Origin: DATDCY01 sp964513745 | GTDB taxonomy: Bacteria; JAUVQV01; DATDCY01 | DNA: 11,141 nt | Direction of reading: 5' to 3' | Assembly (NCBI GenBank): GCA_964513745.1 | Contig: CAZEOK010000101.1 | Span: 1-11,141 of the forward strand | In this document: positions 1-5,632 of the stretch, piece by piece | Numbering within the stretch: position 1 is the stretch's first letter | Layout of the letters: every line of letters begins with the position of its first letter | The notes under the pieces: model-generated | The model's input: only the letters and a program-made list of their open reading frames with translations | Database searches by the model: none | What the model was told of the DNA's origin: nothing | Made by a program: the position numbers and the translations under genes

Positions 1-973
1 GCATCGAGACGATCCCCTGGAGCACGGTCGCCAGCTGCAGCCGGATCTGCTGCTGCTGGTGCGGCGGGAAGACAGAGATCACGCGGTTGATCGTCTCGGA
101 TGCGTCCGCGGTGTGCAGGGTCGAGAGCACGAGGTGCCCGGTTTCGGCGGCGACGAGCGCGGTCTGGATAGTCTCGAAATCGCGCATCTCGCCGACGAGG
201 ATCACGTCGGGGTCCTGGCGCAGCGAGGACCGGAGCGCGCTGGCGAAGCTCGATGCGTCGAAGCCGACCTCACGCTGGTTCACGAGGCCGAGCTTGTCGC
301 GGTGCAGATACTCGATGGGGTCCTCGATGGTCATGATGTGGCAGTTGCGGCTGGCGTTGATGTGGTCGATCATCGCCGCGAGCGAGGTCGACTTGCCGCT
401 GCCCGTGGTCCCGGTCACGAGGATCAACCCGCGCGGTTCGAGCGACAGGCGCTCGATGACCGTTGGCAGGCCAAGTTCGCGGATGGTGAGGATCTTCATC
501 GGAATGACCCGCAGCACGGCGCCCATGGTCCCGCGCTGCTGGTAGATGTTCACGCGGAAGCGGCCCAGGCCGGGAACGCTGTACGCCATGTCGAGATCGG
601 TGTTCTTCCTGAAGTTCTCTTTCTGATTCGGCGTCATGATGCCGAAAAGGGTTTCGGTCATCCACTCCCGGCTCAGACGCTCGCGTTCCTGCAGCGGCGT
701 GAGACGACCGTCGATGCGAAGCACGGGGTAGGCGCCGACCTTCAGGTGCAGGTCGGAAGCCTTGCGCTCGGTTGCCAGGCGCAACAGATCGTTGAGCTGG
801 CCGCGAGCCCCCGACGGAGCGCCGGGAGCTCCTGCCGGTGCCCCCGCTGCCGTCGCCGGCGCAGCGGCAGCCGCTGGAGCAGGTGCACTGGCAGGAGACG
901 GAGAACCCGCCGCCCGTGCCGCTGGTGCGGCGGCAGGCGACCGCTCGGGGGCGGACCCGGAAGGCGACGTCAT
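1..973 (-). CDS. pilT: PilT-family type IV pilus retraction ATPase (partial, C-terminus off the left edge)
   Basis: This is a cytoplasmic hexameric secretion ATPase of the PilT/PilU type, which drives pilus retraction by depolymerising pilin at the inner-membrane platform. 324 codons are visible; the stop lies outside the window. Residues 1-57 form an Ala/Pro/Gly-rich low-complexity extension. The PilT N-terminal domain follows (LNDLLRLATERKASDLHLKVG, about 60-80). The ATPase core has Walker A GTTGSGKST (188-196), the Asp box TIEDPIEY (215-222), Walker B VILVGEMRD (257-265) and the His box TGHLVLSTLHT (278-288). The C-terminal region, where PilT carries its AIRNLIRE motif, is missing from view. 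The ATG overlaps the recA stop as ATGA, and a GGAGAAGGGGG purine tract precedes it, so it is probably coupled to recA. PilU or a PilT paralogue is possible; the PilT family itself is clear. Confidence 0.93.
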   Translation of the reverse strand, partial: MTSPSGSAPERSPAAAPAARAAGSPSPASAPAPAAAAAPATAAGAPAGAPGAPSGARGQLNDLLRLATERKASDLHLKVGAYPVLRIDGRLTPLQERERLSREWMTETLFGIMTPNQKENFRKNTDLDMAYSVPGLGRFRVNIYQQRGTMGAVLRVIPMKILTIRELGLPTVIERLSLEPRGLILVTGTTGSGKSTSLAAMIDHINASRNCHIMTIEDPIEYLHRDKLGLVNQREVGFDASSFASALRSSLRQDPDVILVGEMRDFETIQTALVAAETGHLVLSTLHTADASETINRVISVFPPHQQQQIRLQLATVLQGIVSM

Positions 974-2028
974 TTCTTTCTGACCCCCTTCTCCTCGACA
1001 ACGACCTCCGCCGGACGGGGCACCCGCGGCTTGATCCCCGCCTTCTCGCGGACCCTCACGTCGATCCGTTCGGCGATCTCGGGGTGCTCCCTGAGGAACT
1101 GGCGCGTCGCGTCCCGGCCCTGGCCGATCCGCTCGCCCTCGAAGGAGTACCACATGCCGCTTTTCTCGACGATCTCCATGGCCGCCCCCTGGTCGATGAG
1201 GTCGCCCTCGTAGGAGAGCCCCTCGCCGTAGAGGATGTCGAGCTCGCACTCCCGGAACGGCGGCGCCATCTTGTTCTTGACGATCTTGACCTTGGTCCTG
1301 TTGCCGACGACGTCCTGCCCTTTCTTGATCTGCGCGATGCGGCGGATGTCGATGCGCACCGAGGCGTAGAACTTCAGGGCGCGGCCGCCCGGCGTGGTCT
1401 CGGGGCTGCCGAACATGACGCCGATCTTCTCGCGGATCTGGTTGATGAAAACCACCGTGGTGTTCGACCGCGCGATGGCCGCCGTGAGCTTGCGCAGCGC
1501 CTGCGACATCAGGCGCGCCTGCAGCCCGACATGCGCGTCGCCCATCTCGCCCTCGATCTCTGCGCGGGGGACCAGCGCCGCCACCGAGTCGACGACCACG
1601 ACGTCGATGGCGCCGCTGCGCACGAGCACCTCGGCGATCTCGAGCGCCTGCTCGCCGGTGTCGGGCTGCGAGATCAGCAGATCGTCGGTGCGCACGCCGA
1701 GCGCCCGCGCGTAGGTGACGTCGAGGGCGTGCTCGGCGTCGATGAACGCAGCGATCCCTCCCTGCTTTTGCGCCTCTGCGACGATGTGCAGCGCCAGAGT
1801 CGTCTTGCCGGAGGACTCCGGCCCGAAGATCTCCACCACGCGGCCGCGGGGGACGCCGCCGATCCCGAGGGCGATGTCGACACCGAGCGCCCCGGTGGAT
1901 ATCACTCCCGTGTCCGGGGGGGACTCGCCCGCGCCCAGGCGCATGATCGAGCCCTTGCCGTAGGACTTCTCGAGCTGGAGGATGTCCGCCTCGAGAGGCT
2001 TCTCCTGGCCGCCTTTCGGATCTGCCAT
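970..2028 (-). CDS. recA: RecA recombinase
   Basis: RecA is the ATP-dependent DNA strand-exchange protein and the co-protease for LexA cleavage. The 352-residue product matches the family along its length: GKGSIMRLG near 24-32, Walker A GPESSGKTT (69-77), FIDAEHAL with the catalytic Glu at 99, Walker B VVVVDS with Asp147, loop L1 around EGEMGDAHVG (159-168), loop L2 around NQIREKIGVMFGSPE (196-210), and YGEGLSYEG (267-275). I chose the ATG at 2028 because AAGGAG (2043-2038) lies 9 nt upstream; an in-frame ATG at 2046 would add six residues and overlap the thpR stop as ATGA, but has no comparable ribosome binding site. The C-terminus ends basic (EEKGVRKK) rather than in the acidic tail of E. 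coli RecA. No promoter or LexA box is evident just upstream, so it is probably expressed from the pgpA operon. Confidence 0.98.
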   Translation of the reverse strand: MADPKGGQEKPLEADILQLEKSYGKGSIMRLGAGESPPDTGVISTGALGVDIALGIGGVPRGRVVEIFGPESSGKTTLALHIVAEAQKQGGIAAFIDAEHALDVTYARALGVRTDDLLISQPDTGEQALEIAEVLVRSGAIDVVVVDSVAALVPRAEIEGEMGDAHVGLQARLMSQALRKLTAAIARSNTTVVFINQIREKIGVMFGSPETTPGGRALKFYASVRIDIRRIAQIKKGQDVVGNRTKVKIVKNKMAPPFRECELDILYGEGLSYEGDLIDQGAAMEIVEKSGMWYSFEGERIGQGRDATRQFLREHPEIAERIDVRVREKAGIKPRVPRPAEVVVEEKGVRKK

Positions 2029-2037
2029 CAGTCTCGG

Positions 2038-2043
2038 CTCCTT
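2038..2043 (-). promoter_or_regulatory. Ribosome binding site deciding the recA start
   Basis: On the minus strand AAGGAG occupies 2043-2038, with its first A being the last base of the thpR stop codon. It is 9 nt from the ATG at 2028. It lies downstream of the alternative ATG at 2046 and could not serve it. The overlap with the thpR stop suggests terminating ribosomes help recruit or reinitiate on recA. Confidence 0.75.
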
Positions 2044-2636
2044 CATCTGTCCTGCCGCGGCCTGCCCGGCAGGCTGGTTGTCTGGAGAATACTATAGATC
2101 GGACCCGCGGGGAACAGCTCGCTGCGCACCAGGTGCACCGCCGGGACCACCCATGCTCCCCAGGCCCGGTCGCGCACCGCCGCGATCAGGCGCAGGAGGG
2201 CCGCGCTCTGGCGCAGCGGCGCCCGCACGCGCCCGACCGTGAGATGCGGGGTGAAGGCCCGTGGCTCCGGTGCGAAGCCGAGCGGTTCGAGGGCCCTCTC
2301 CAGTGAAGCGGCCAGGGACACCGCCTCGGCGGCGCCCTCTCCCGCCCCGACCCATACCACTCTCGGACGATGCTCGGAGGGGAACGCCCCAGCACCGTGC
2401 AGCGAGAGCGTGAAGGGTTCGCGATCCGCGAGCGCCTCGGCAACGGCCCCGCGAACCGCGGGCAGCAGATCGGCCGCAACCGCGCCGAGGAACTTCAGTG
2501 TCAGATGAAGGTTGCCGGGGGCTGTCCAGGCAACACCGGCAATCCCCCGCCCCTCCCGGGCGAAGTGCGCCGCGATCGTCTCCCGCAGAGCCTCCGGGAG
2601 CTCGAACGCCACGAAACATCGGAGACCACCACTCAC
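2043..2636 (-). CDS. thpR: RNA 2',3'-cyclic phosphodiesterase (ThpR/LigT family, 2H superfamily)
   Basis: ThpR-family enzymes are cytoplasmic 2H phosphoesterases that open 2',3'-cyclic phosphate termini on RNA; some were first described as 2'-5' RNA ligases. The 197-residue product begins MSGGLRCFVAFELP, the usual N-terminal strand of the family. It has both catalytic HxTx motifs: HLTL at 44-47 and HLTV at 131-134. SELFP near 172-176 and the length also fit. The start is GTG at 2636, with GGAGG 7 nt upstream, and it overlaps the pncC stop as GTGA. Reading further upstream gives only an unlike, low-quality extension inside pncC, so I reject the longer form. Its physiological RNA substrate is not known from sequence. 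It lies between pncC and recA in a coupled operon. Confidence 0.93.
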   Translation of the reverse strand: MSGGLRCFVAFELPEALRETIAAHFAREGRGIAGVAWTAPGNLHLTLKFLGAVAADLLPAVRGAVAEALADREPFTLSLHGAGAFPSEHRPRVVWVGAGEGAAEAVSLAASLERALEPLGFAPEPRAFTPHLTVGRVRAPLRQSAALLRLIAAVRDRAWGAWVVPAVHLVRSELFPAGPIYSILQTTSLPGRPRQDR

Positions 2637-3121
2637 CGCCCATCCTCCAGATGTTCCAGAAGCAGAATCAGTGCCAGATCGGCGGCCTGGTCGCGCACGC
2701 TCCGCCGATCGCCCGTGAAGACAGCCCGACGGCAGCGGTTTCGGCCGAATCCGCACACGGCGACATAGACCAGGCCGACCGGCTTCGCCACGCTCCCCCC
2801 GCCAGGGCCGGCGATCCCGGTGACGGCGACCGCGACCTCGGCGTTGAAGGCGCGACGCGCCCCTCGCGCCATCGCCGCGGCTACGGGGGCACTCACCGCC
2901 CCGTGACGGGCCACCATTGCGCGCGGGACCTTAAGCAGCGCAACCTTGGCGCTGTCGTGATAGGCCACCACGCCGCCGAGCAGGTAGCGCGAGCTGCCCG
3001 GGACACCGGTGACCCTGCCGCTAACGAGGCCTCCCGTACAGGACTCGGCGAAGGCAACGCGAGCCGAGCGCTCGAGCAGGACGCGACCGACGCGGACGGC
3101 AAGGGGGTCGCTGCCCGGCAT
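2633..3121 (-). CDS. pncC: Nicotinamide-nucleotide amidohydrolase (CinA C-terminal domain, PncC type)
   Basis: This stand-alone CinA C-terminal domain is expected to deamidate nicotinamide mononucleotide to nicotinate mononucleotide in the cytoplasm, salvaging the pyridine nucleotide released for example by NAD-dependent DNA ligase. The 162 residues show family signatures: AESCTGG (25-31, with the presumed nucleophile Ser27), GGVVAYHDSAK (49-59), GAVSAPVAAAMARGAR (74-89), VTGIAGPGGG (100-109), KPVGLVYVA (113-121) and GDRRSVRDQAADLAL (137-151). The N-terminal MoaB-like COG1058 domain of full-length CinA is absent, which is normal for PncC. The ATG at 3121 shares one base with the pgpA stop (TGATG), with GGAGG 4 nt before it. 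Older annotations call such genes competence/damage-inducible cinA; the recA linkage echoes the cinA-recA neighbourhood known from some Gram-positives. Confidence 0.93.
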   Translation of the reverse strand: MPGSDPLAVRVGRVLLERSARVAFAESCTGGLVSGRVTGVPGSSRYLLGGVVAYHDSAKVALLKVPRAMVARHGAVSAPVAAAMARGARRAFNAEVAVAVTGIAGPGGGSVAKPVGLVYVAVCGFGRNRCRRAVFTGDRRSVRDQAADLALILLLEHLEDGR

Positions 3122-3603
3122 CAGGCCTCCAGGAATGCCCGGACGGCCTGGAGCGTGAGATTCGCGTAGACGCCCGCGACTACGTCATCGGCCATCACGC
3201 CGAACGGGGTGCGCCACCGGCGATCGATCCGTCCCGCGGGAAACGGCTTCGAGATGTCGAAGAAACGGAAGAGCAGGAAACCCGGGAGCAGCCACCCCGG
3301 ACTGGCCGGGAAACTCGCCAGCGCGATGAATTGACCGACCACCTCGTCGATGACGATCCGGCCGTGGTCATGCGCTCCGTAGCGGTCCCCGCAGACGCCG
3401 GCAGCCCAGACGCCGACGGGGAAAAGCAGAACCACGGCCGCCATCAGGGCGGGCAAGCCGGCCGCGGTGAGCGGGATGCACAAAGCGATGGCGAGAGCGC
3501 TGCCGGCCGTGCCCGGCGCAATGGGCGAAAATCCCGTGCCGAACCCGGTCCCGATGACGATGGCGAGCGCACGGGGAAAACGAGCTGCGTACCATGAAAA
3601 CAT
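3121..3603 (-). CDS. pgpA: Phosphatidylglycerophosphatase A
   Basis: PgpA is an inner-membrane phosphatase that dephosphorylates phosphatidylglycerophosphate to phosphatidylglycerol, the last step in making this phospholipid. The 160-residue product has family motifs in order: TGFGTGFSPIAPGTAGS (19-35), HDHGRIVIDEVVGQ (78-91, acidic residues likely binding metal), FRFFDISKPFPAGRID (112-127) and GVMADDVVAGVYAN (135-148). Hydrophobic segments near 34-70 and 91-115 are compatible with membrane insertion. I chose the ATG at 3603; an in-frame GTG at 3621 would add six residues but lies upstream of the transcription start predicted from the candidate promoter. It heads the pgpA-pncC-thpR-recA-pilT chain and its TGA overlaps the pncC ATG by one base. 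Identity is firm, the exact start less so. Confidence 0.93.
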   Translation of the reverse strand: MFSWYAARFPRALAIVIGTGFGTGFSPIAPGTAGSALAIALCIPLTAAGLPALMAAVVLLFPVGVWAAGVCGDRYGAHDHGRIVIDEVVGQFIALASFPASPGWLLPGFLLFRFFDISKPFPAGRIDRRWRTPFGVMADDVVAGVYANLTLQAVRAFLEA

Positions 3604-3611
3604 AGCTGGTG

Positions 3612-3641
3612 ACTGTAGCACTGCTCTCGAAAAACCGTCAA
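3612..3641 (-). promoter_or_regulatory. Candidate sigma70-type promoter for the pgpA-recA-pilT operon
   Basis: On the minus strand TTGACG (3641-3636; five of six consensus bases) and TACAGT (3617-3612; four of six) are separated by 18 nt. Initiation about 7 nt downstream would fall near 3605, only 2-4 nt ahead of the pgpA ATG at 3603, implying a nearly leaderless message. It starts right behind the hairpin that follows the acidic Cys-rich gene. This is a consensus match read by eye. Confidence 0.45.
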
Positions 3642-3676
3642 CAGAACCCCCGGCGCCCTGTCATCGGCGCCGGGGC
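3630..3676 (-). terminator. GC-rich hairpin, probable terminator of the acidic Cys-rich gene
   Basis: Arms 3666-3675 (GGCGCCGGGG on the plus strand) and 3648-3657 (CCCCGGCGCC) form a perfect 10-bp stem with an 8-nt loop, extendable by about three pairs past one bulged G. It lies 56 bp downstream of the stop at 3732. In the minus-strand direction the hairpin is followed by GTTCTGTTGACGG and then five T (3634-3630), so the T-tract is displaced rather than immediate. An intrinsic terminator, perhaps leaky, is the best reading; it could also be a processing or stability hairpin. Confidence 0.5.
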
Positions 3677-3731
3677 TCGTTTCTGTGGGACATCGGGCGC
3701 CGGCCGGCCCTTCGGAAGGGGATGTCAGCGG

Positions 3732-3998
3732 TTACTCGTCTTCGTCTTCCTCGTCGTCCCCTTCCTCGTCGTCGTCGAATTCGTCGTCGTCGTCGTCGAA
3801 TTCGTCGTCGAATTCGTCCTCGTCCTCGTCCTCGTCGTCCTCGTCGTCCTCGTCGATGTCGACATCCTGGACGCGTCGACCCGCGGCCTTGGCCTCGCCA
3901 TGGCAGTCGACATATTCCTCGCATTTGGTGCAGCAGGTCAGCTTCATCTTCTCAACTTCCTCGCAGCTGTAATAGTGGTCGCACAGATCGCAACACAT
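3732..3998 (-). CDS. Small Cys-rich protein with Asp/Glu-rich tail, function unknown
   Basis: I do not recognise a named family. The 88-residue product has two parts. Residues 2-32 hold eight cysteines in two copies of CC-x2-C-x5-C (Cys2,3,6,12 and Cys22,23,26,32), in exact 20-residue register, with Tyr9/Tyr29 also repeated and His33 adjacent. Such spacing suggests binding of zinc or another metal, but this is inference. Residues 49-88 form an intrinsically disordered tail with 36 of 40 residues Asp or Glu; the others are three Phe and one Gly, and EFDD or EFDDD recurs three times. No signal peptide or membrane segment is seen, so it is probably cytoplasmic. The ATG at 3998 has GGAGG 10 nt upstream; an in-frame GTG at 4061 would add 21 residues. 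It has its own candidate promoter and leader, and a hairpin downstream. The gene is credible because the paired Cys pattern is unlikely by chance. Confidence 0.75.
   Translation of the reverse strand: MCCDLCDHYYSCEEVEKMKLTCCTKCEEYVDCHGEAKAAGRRVQDVDIDEDDEDDEDEDEDEFDDEFDDDDDEFDDDEEGDDEEDEDE
3735..3858. repeat. Trinucleotide low-complexity tract (plus-strand gtc/ctc runs)
   Basis: The plus strand is made almost entirely of gtc, ctc and ttc triplets with three interspersed gaattc hexamers at 3777-3782, 3795-3800 and 3807-3812. It encodes the acidic tail of the gene at 3732-3998. Repeat units are multiples of three, so slippage would change tail length without shifting the frame. Confidence 0.85.
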
Positions 3999-4031
3999 CC
4001 CCTTGCGCCCTCCCTGCGCCGCCGCGGTTGC

Positions 4032-4072
4032 CGACGCCCGGTCACGCGCGTCGTTCCGCACCCGTGAACGAC
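4032..4072 (-). promoter_or_regulatory. Leader with two mutually exclusive hairpins upstream of the acidic Cys-rich gene
   Basis: In the transcript direction GTCGTTC (4072-4066) can pair with GAACGAC (4056-4050), a 7-bp stem with a 9-nt loop. CGACGC (4053-4048), sharing four bases with that second arm, can instead pair with GCGTCG (4037-4032), a 6-bp stem with a 10-nt loop. Both lie inside the roughly 80-nt leader predicted from the upstream promoter. GC-rich DNA makes chance pairing fairly likely. I match no known riboswitch class. Confidence 0.3.
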
Positions 4073-4082
4073 CCGCGGAAAG

Positions 4083-4112
4083 TTTCTAGCAAAGCGCTCC
4101 GTCTCTCGTCAA
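4083..4112 (-). promoter_or_regulatory. Candidate sigma70-type promoter for the acidic Cys-rich gene
   Basis: TTGACG (4112-4107) and TAGAAA (4088-4083) are separated by 18 nt, and the -10 is preceded by TGC, as in an extended -10 element. The -35 overlaps the stop codon of the diguanylate cyclase gene. Predicted initiation near 4076 leaves a leader of about 80 nt before the ATG at 3998. It was read by eye from consensus. Confidence 0.45.
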
Positions 4113-5605
4113 GGGGCTTTTTCGGCACCGGCCGTGACCGTCCCCGCTGCAGCATCGTTCCAGACGCTGATCCTGTTGCGGCCCCCGTTCTTCGCGCAGT
4201 ACAATGCCTCGTCCGCGCGCCGGATGAATTCGTGCGCGCCAAGCTCCCCGCCCTGGCTCACCGCCGCGCCGATGCTCACGGTCACCCCCTGACGCGCGTC
4301 CCCGGGGATATCGACAAGAACGGCAGCCACGGCCTCCCGGACTCGCTCGGCGAAGGTCCCGATCTCCCCGGTCCCGACCTCCTGGAGAATGACGCAGAAC
4401 TCCTCGCCGCCATAGCGCGCCACCAGGTCGACGTCGCGCGTATTGAAGCGGATCCGGTGTGCCACCGCCTTCAACACCTCGTCGCCCAGCAGGTGCCCGA
4501 ACCGATCGTTGAAGGCCTTGAAGCGATCGATGTCGATCAACAACAGCCCAAGCGGCACGCGGTAGCGGCGAGAGCGCGCGATCTCCAGCTCGAGGCGCTC
4601 GCAGAAATGACGGTAGTTGTAGAGGCCGGTGAGCCCGTCGGTGATCGACAGCTGGAGGGTGCGGGCGTAGAGATTGGCGTTCTCGATGGCCAGGCCGGAC
4701 TGGTTGGCGAGCGTCAGGAGGAATTCGCGCTGGTCGCGATCCACCGTGGGAGCGACGCTCTCGACGACCAGCAGGCCTATGGGGCTGCCCTTGGACTGGA
4801 TTGGCACGAGGATCGAGGTCGGGGCGTGGACACGCGAGCAGAATTCAGCGGGCGTGTCGTGGAGCATCTCTTCAGTGCCGAGAATCACCACCTTTTTCTC
4901 GGCCAGCGTCCGTCCGAAGACCGGATGCCGCAGCGGATCGAGGGTGATCGGCTCCCCGCGCGCCACCCGCTCTTCGAGCATGCCGTGCTCGCCGACGAGA
5001 AAAATCATCCCGCCGGAGTACCCGAGGTCGTTGACGATGCTCTGCAGCACGATGCCGAGCACCCCGTCGAGGTCCAGCGTCCCGGCCATCGCCCCTGTAA
5101 GATGCTGAAGGATGGTCAACTCCATCAGGCGCCGGTCGAGCAGCCGGTTCACGTCCGAGAGGATGCTGTCCGTGCTCGTCGGGTGGCGCGTGGTGGCGAC
5201 GCCGGACTCGCGCCTCTGTCTCGGGGCAGGCCGGGCGGCGAAGATGCCCTGCACCAGCCGCACCAGCTCGGACGGATCGAAGGGCTTGGTGAGATAGTGA
5301 TCGGCGCCAGAAGTGTACGCGTACAATTTTTCACTCTCGAGCGAGCGTACGGTGCAGATGATGATCGGGATGCCCGACGTCTGCTGGTCGTTCTTGAGCA
5401 GGCGGCAGACCTGGTAGCCATTCATGCGCGGCATCATGACGTCGAGAACGATCAGGTCGGGGCGACGGTCGATGGCCTTCTGGATCGCGTCGACCCCGTC
5501 GCCCGAGGTGATGACCTGCCAGCCCTCGCGCTCGAGGATCATCCGATTGAGGCTCAGGATGTCCGGCTCGTCGTCGACGACGAGGATCAACGGCGCCGCG
5601 GTCAC
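4109..5605 (-). CDS. Response regulator with GAF and GGDEF domains (diguanylate cyclase)
   Basis: This 498-residue cytoplasmic protein is expected to make cyclic di-GMP from two GTP when its receiver domain is phosphorylated. The REC domain spans about 5-122, with Asp11/Asp12, phospho-acceptor Asp55 in LIVLDVMMP, Thr85 and Lys107. A GAF-like sensor lies at about 165-312, ahead of the ITDGLTGLYNYRHF (321-334) entry of the GGDEF domain. The catalytic GGDEF domain has metal-binding Asp358 (LLLIDIDRFK) and the active-site motif GGEEF at 399-403. RDVD at 390-393 is an intact inhibitory RxxD site, five residues before GGEEF, so product inhibition is likely. The start is GTG at 5605, with GGAGG 8 nt upstream. 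It follows lolA by 27 bp and is probably co-transcribed. No partner histidine kinase is in the window, so the input signal is unknown. Confidence 0.95.
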   Translation of the reverse strand: MTAAPLILVVDDEPDILSLNRMILEREGWQVITSGDGVDAIQKAIDRRPDLIVLDVMMPRMNGYQVCRLLKNDQQTSGIPIIICTVRSLESEKLYAYTSGADHYLTKPFDPSELVRLVQGIFAARPAPRQRRESGVATTRHPTSTDSILSDVNRLLDRRLMELTILQHLTGAMAGTLDLDGVLGIVLQSIVNDLGYSGGMIFLVGEHGMLEERVARGEPITLDPLRHPVFGRTLAEKKVVILGTEEMLHDTPAEFCSRVHAPTSILVPIQSKGSPIGLLVVESVAPTVDRDQREFLLTLANQSGLAIENANLYARTLQLSITDGLTGLYNYRHFCERLELEIARSRRYRVPLGLLLIDIDRFKAFNDRFGHLLGDEVLKAVAHRIRFNTRDVDLVARYGGEEFCVILQEVGTGEIGTFAERVREAVAAVLVDIPGDARQGVTVSIGAAVSQGGELGAHEFIRRADEALYCAKNGGRNRISVWNDAAAGTVTAGAEKAP

Positions 5606-5632
5606 GGTCGGCCCCTCCCGCGCAGTCGGCGG

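Noticed and set aside
2029..2046. recA start at 2046, giving six more residues
   Set aside because: It would make an ATGA overlap with thpR, but AAGGAG lies downstream of it and is placed well for the ATG at 2028. RecA families also typically begin close to the MAD-type start.
838..2097. A 419-codon open frame on the plus strand across recA and pilT
   Set aside because: It is a mirror of the RecA frame with charged low-complexity translation, and there is no ribosome binding site or family signature.
2637..2756. A longer thpR reading starting at 2756
   Set aside because: The extra 40 residues lie inside pncC and show no similarity to the family start. GTG at 2636 has GGAGG at a good distance and the GTGA junction.
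3999..4061. GTG start at 4061 for the acidic Cys-rich gene
   Set aside because: The added residues (RNDARDRASATAAAQGGRKG) are unlike the compact Cys domain, and this stretch is better explained as a structured leader. The ATG at 3998 has a better ribosome binding site.
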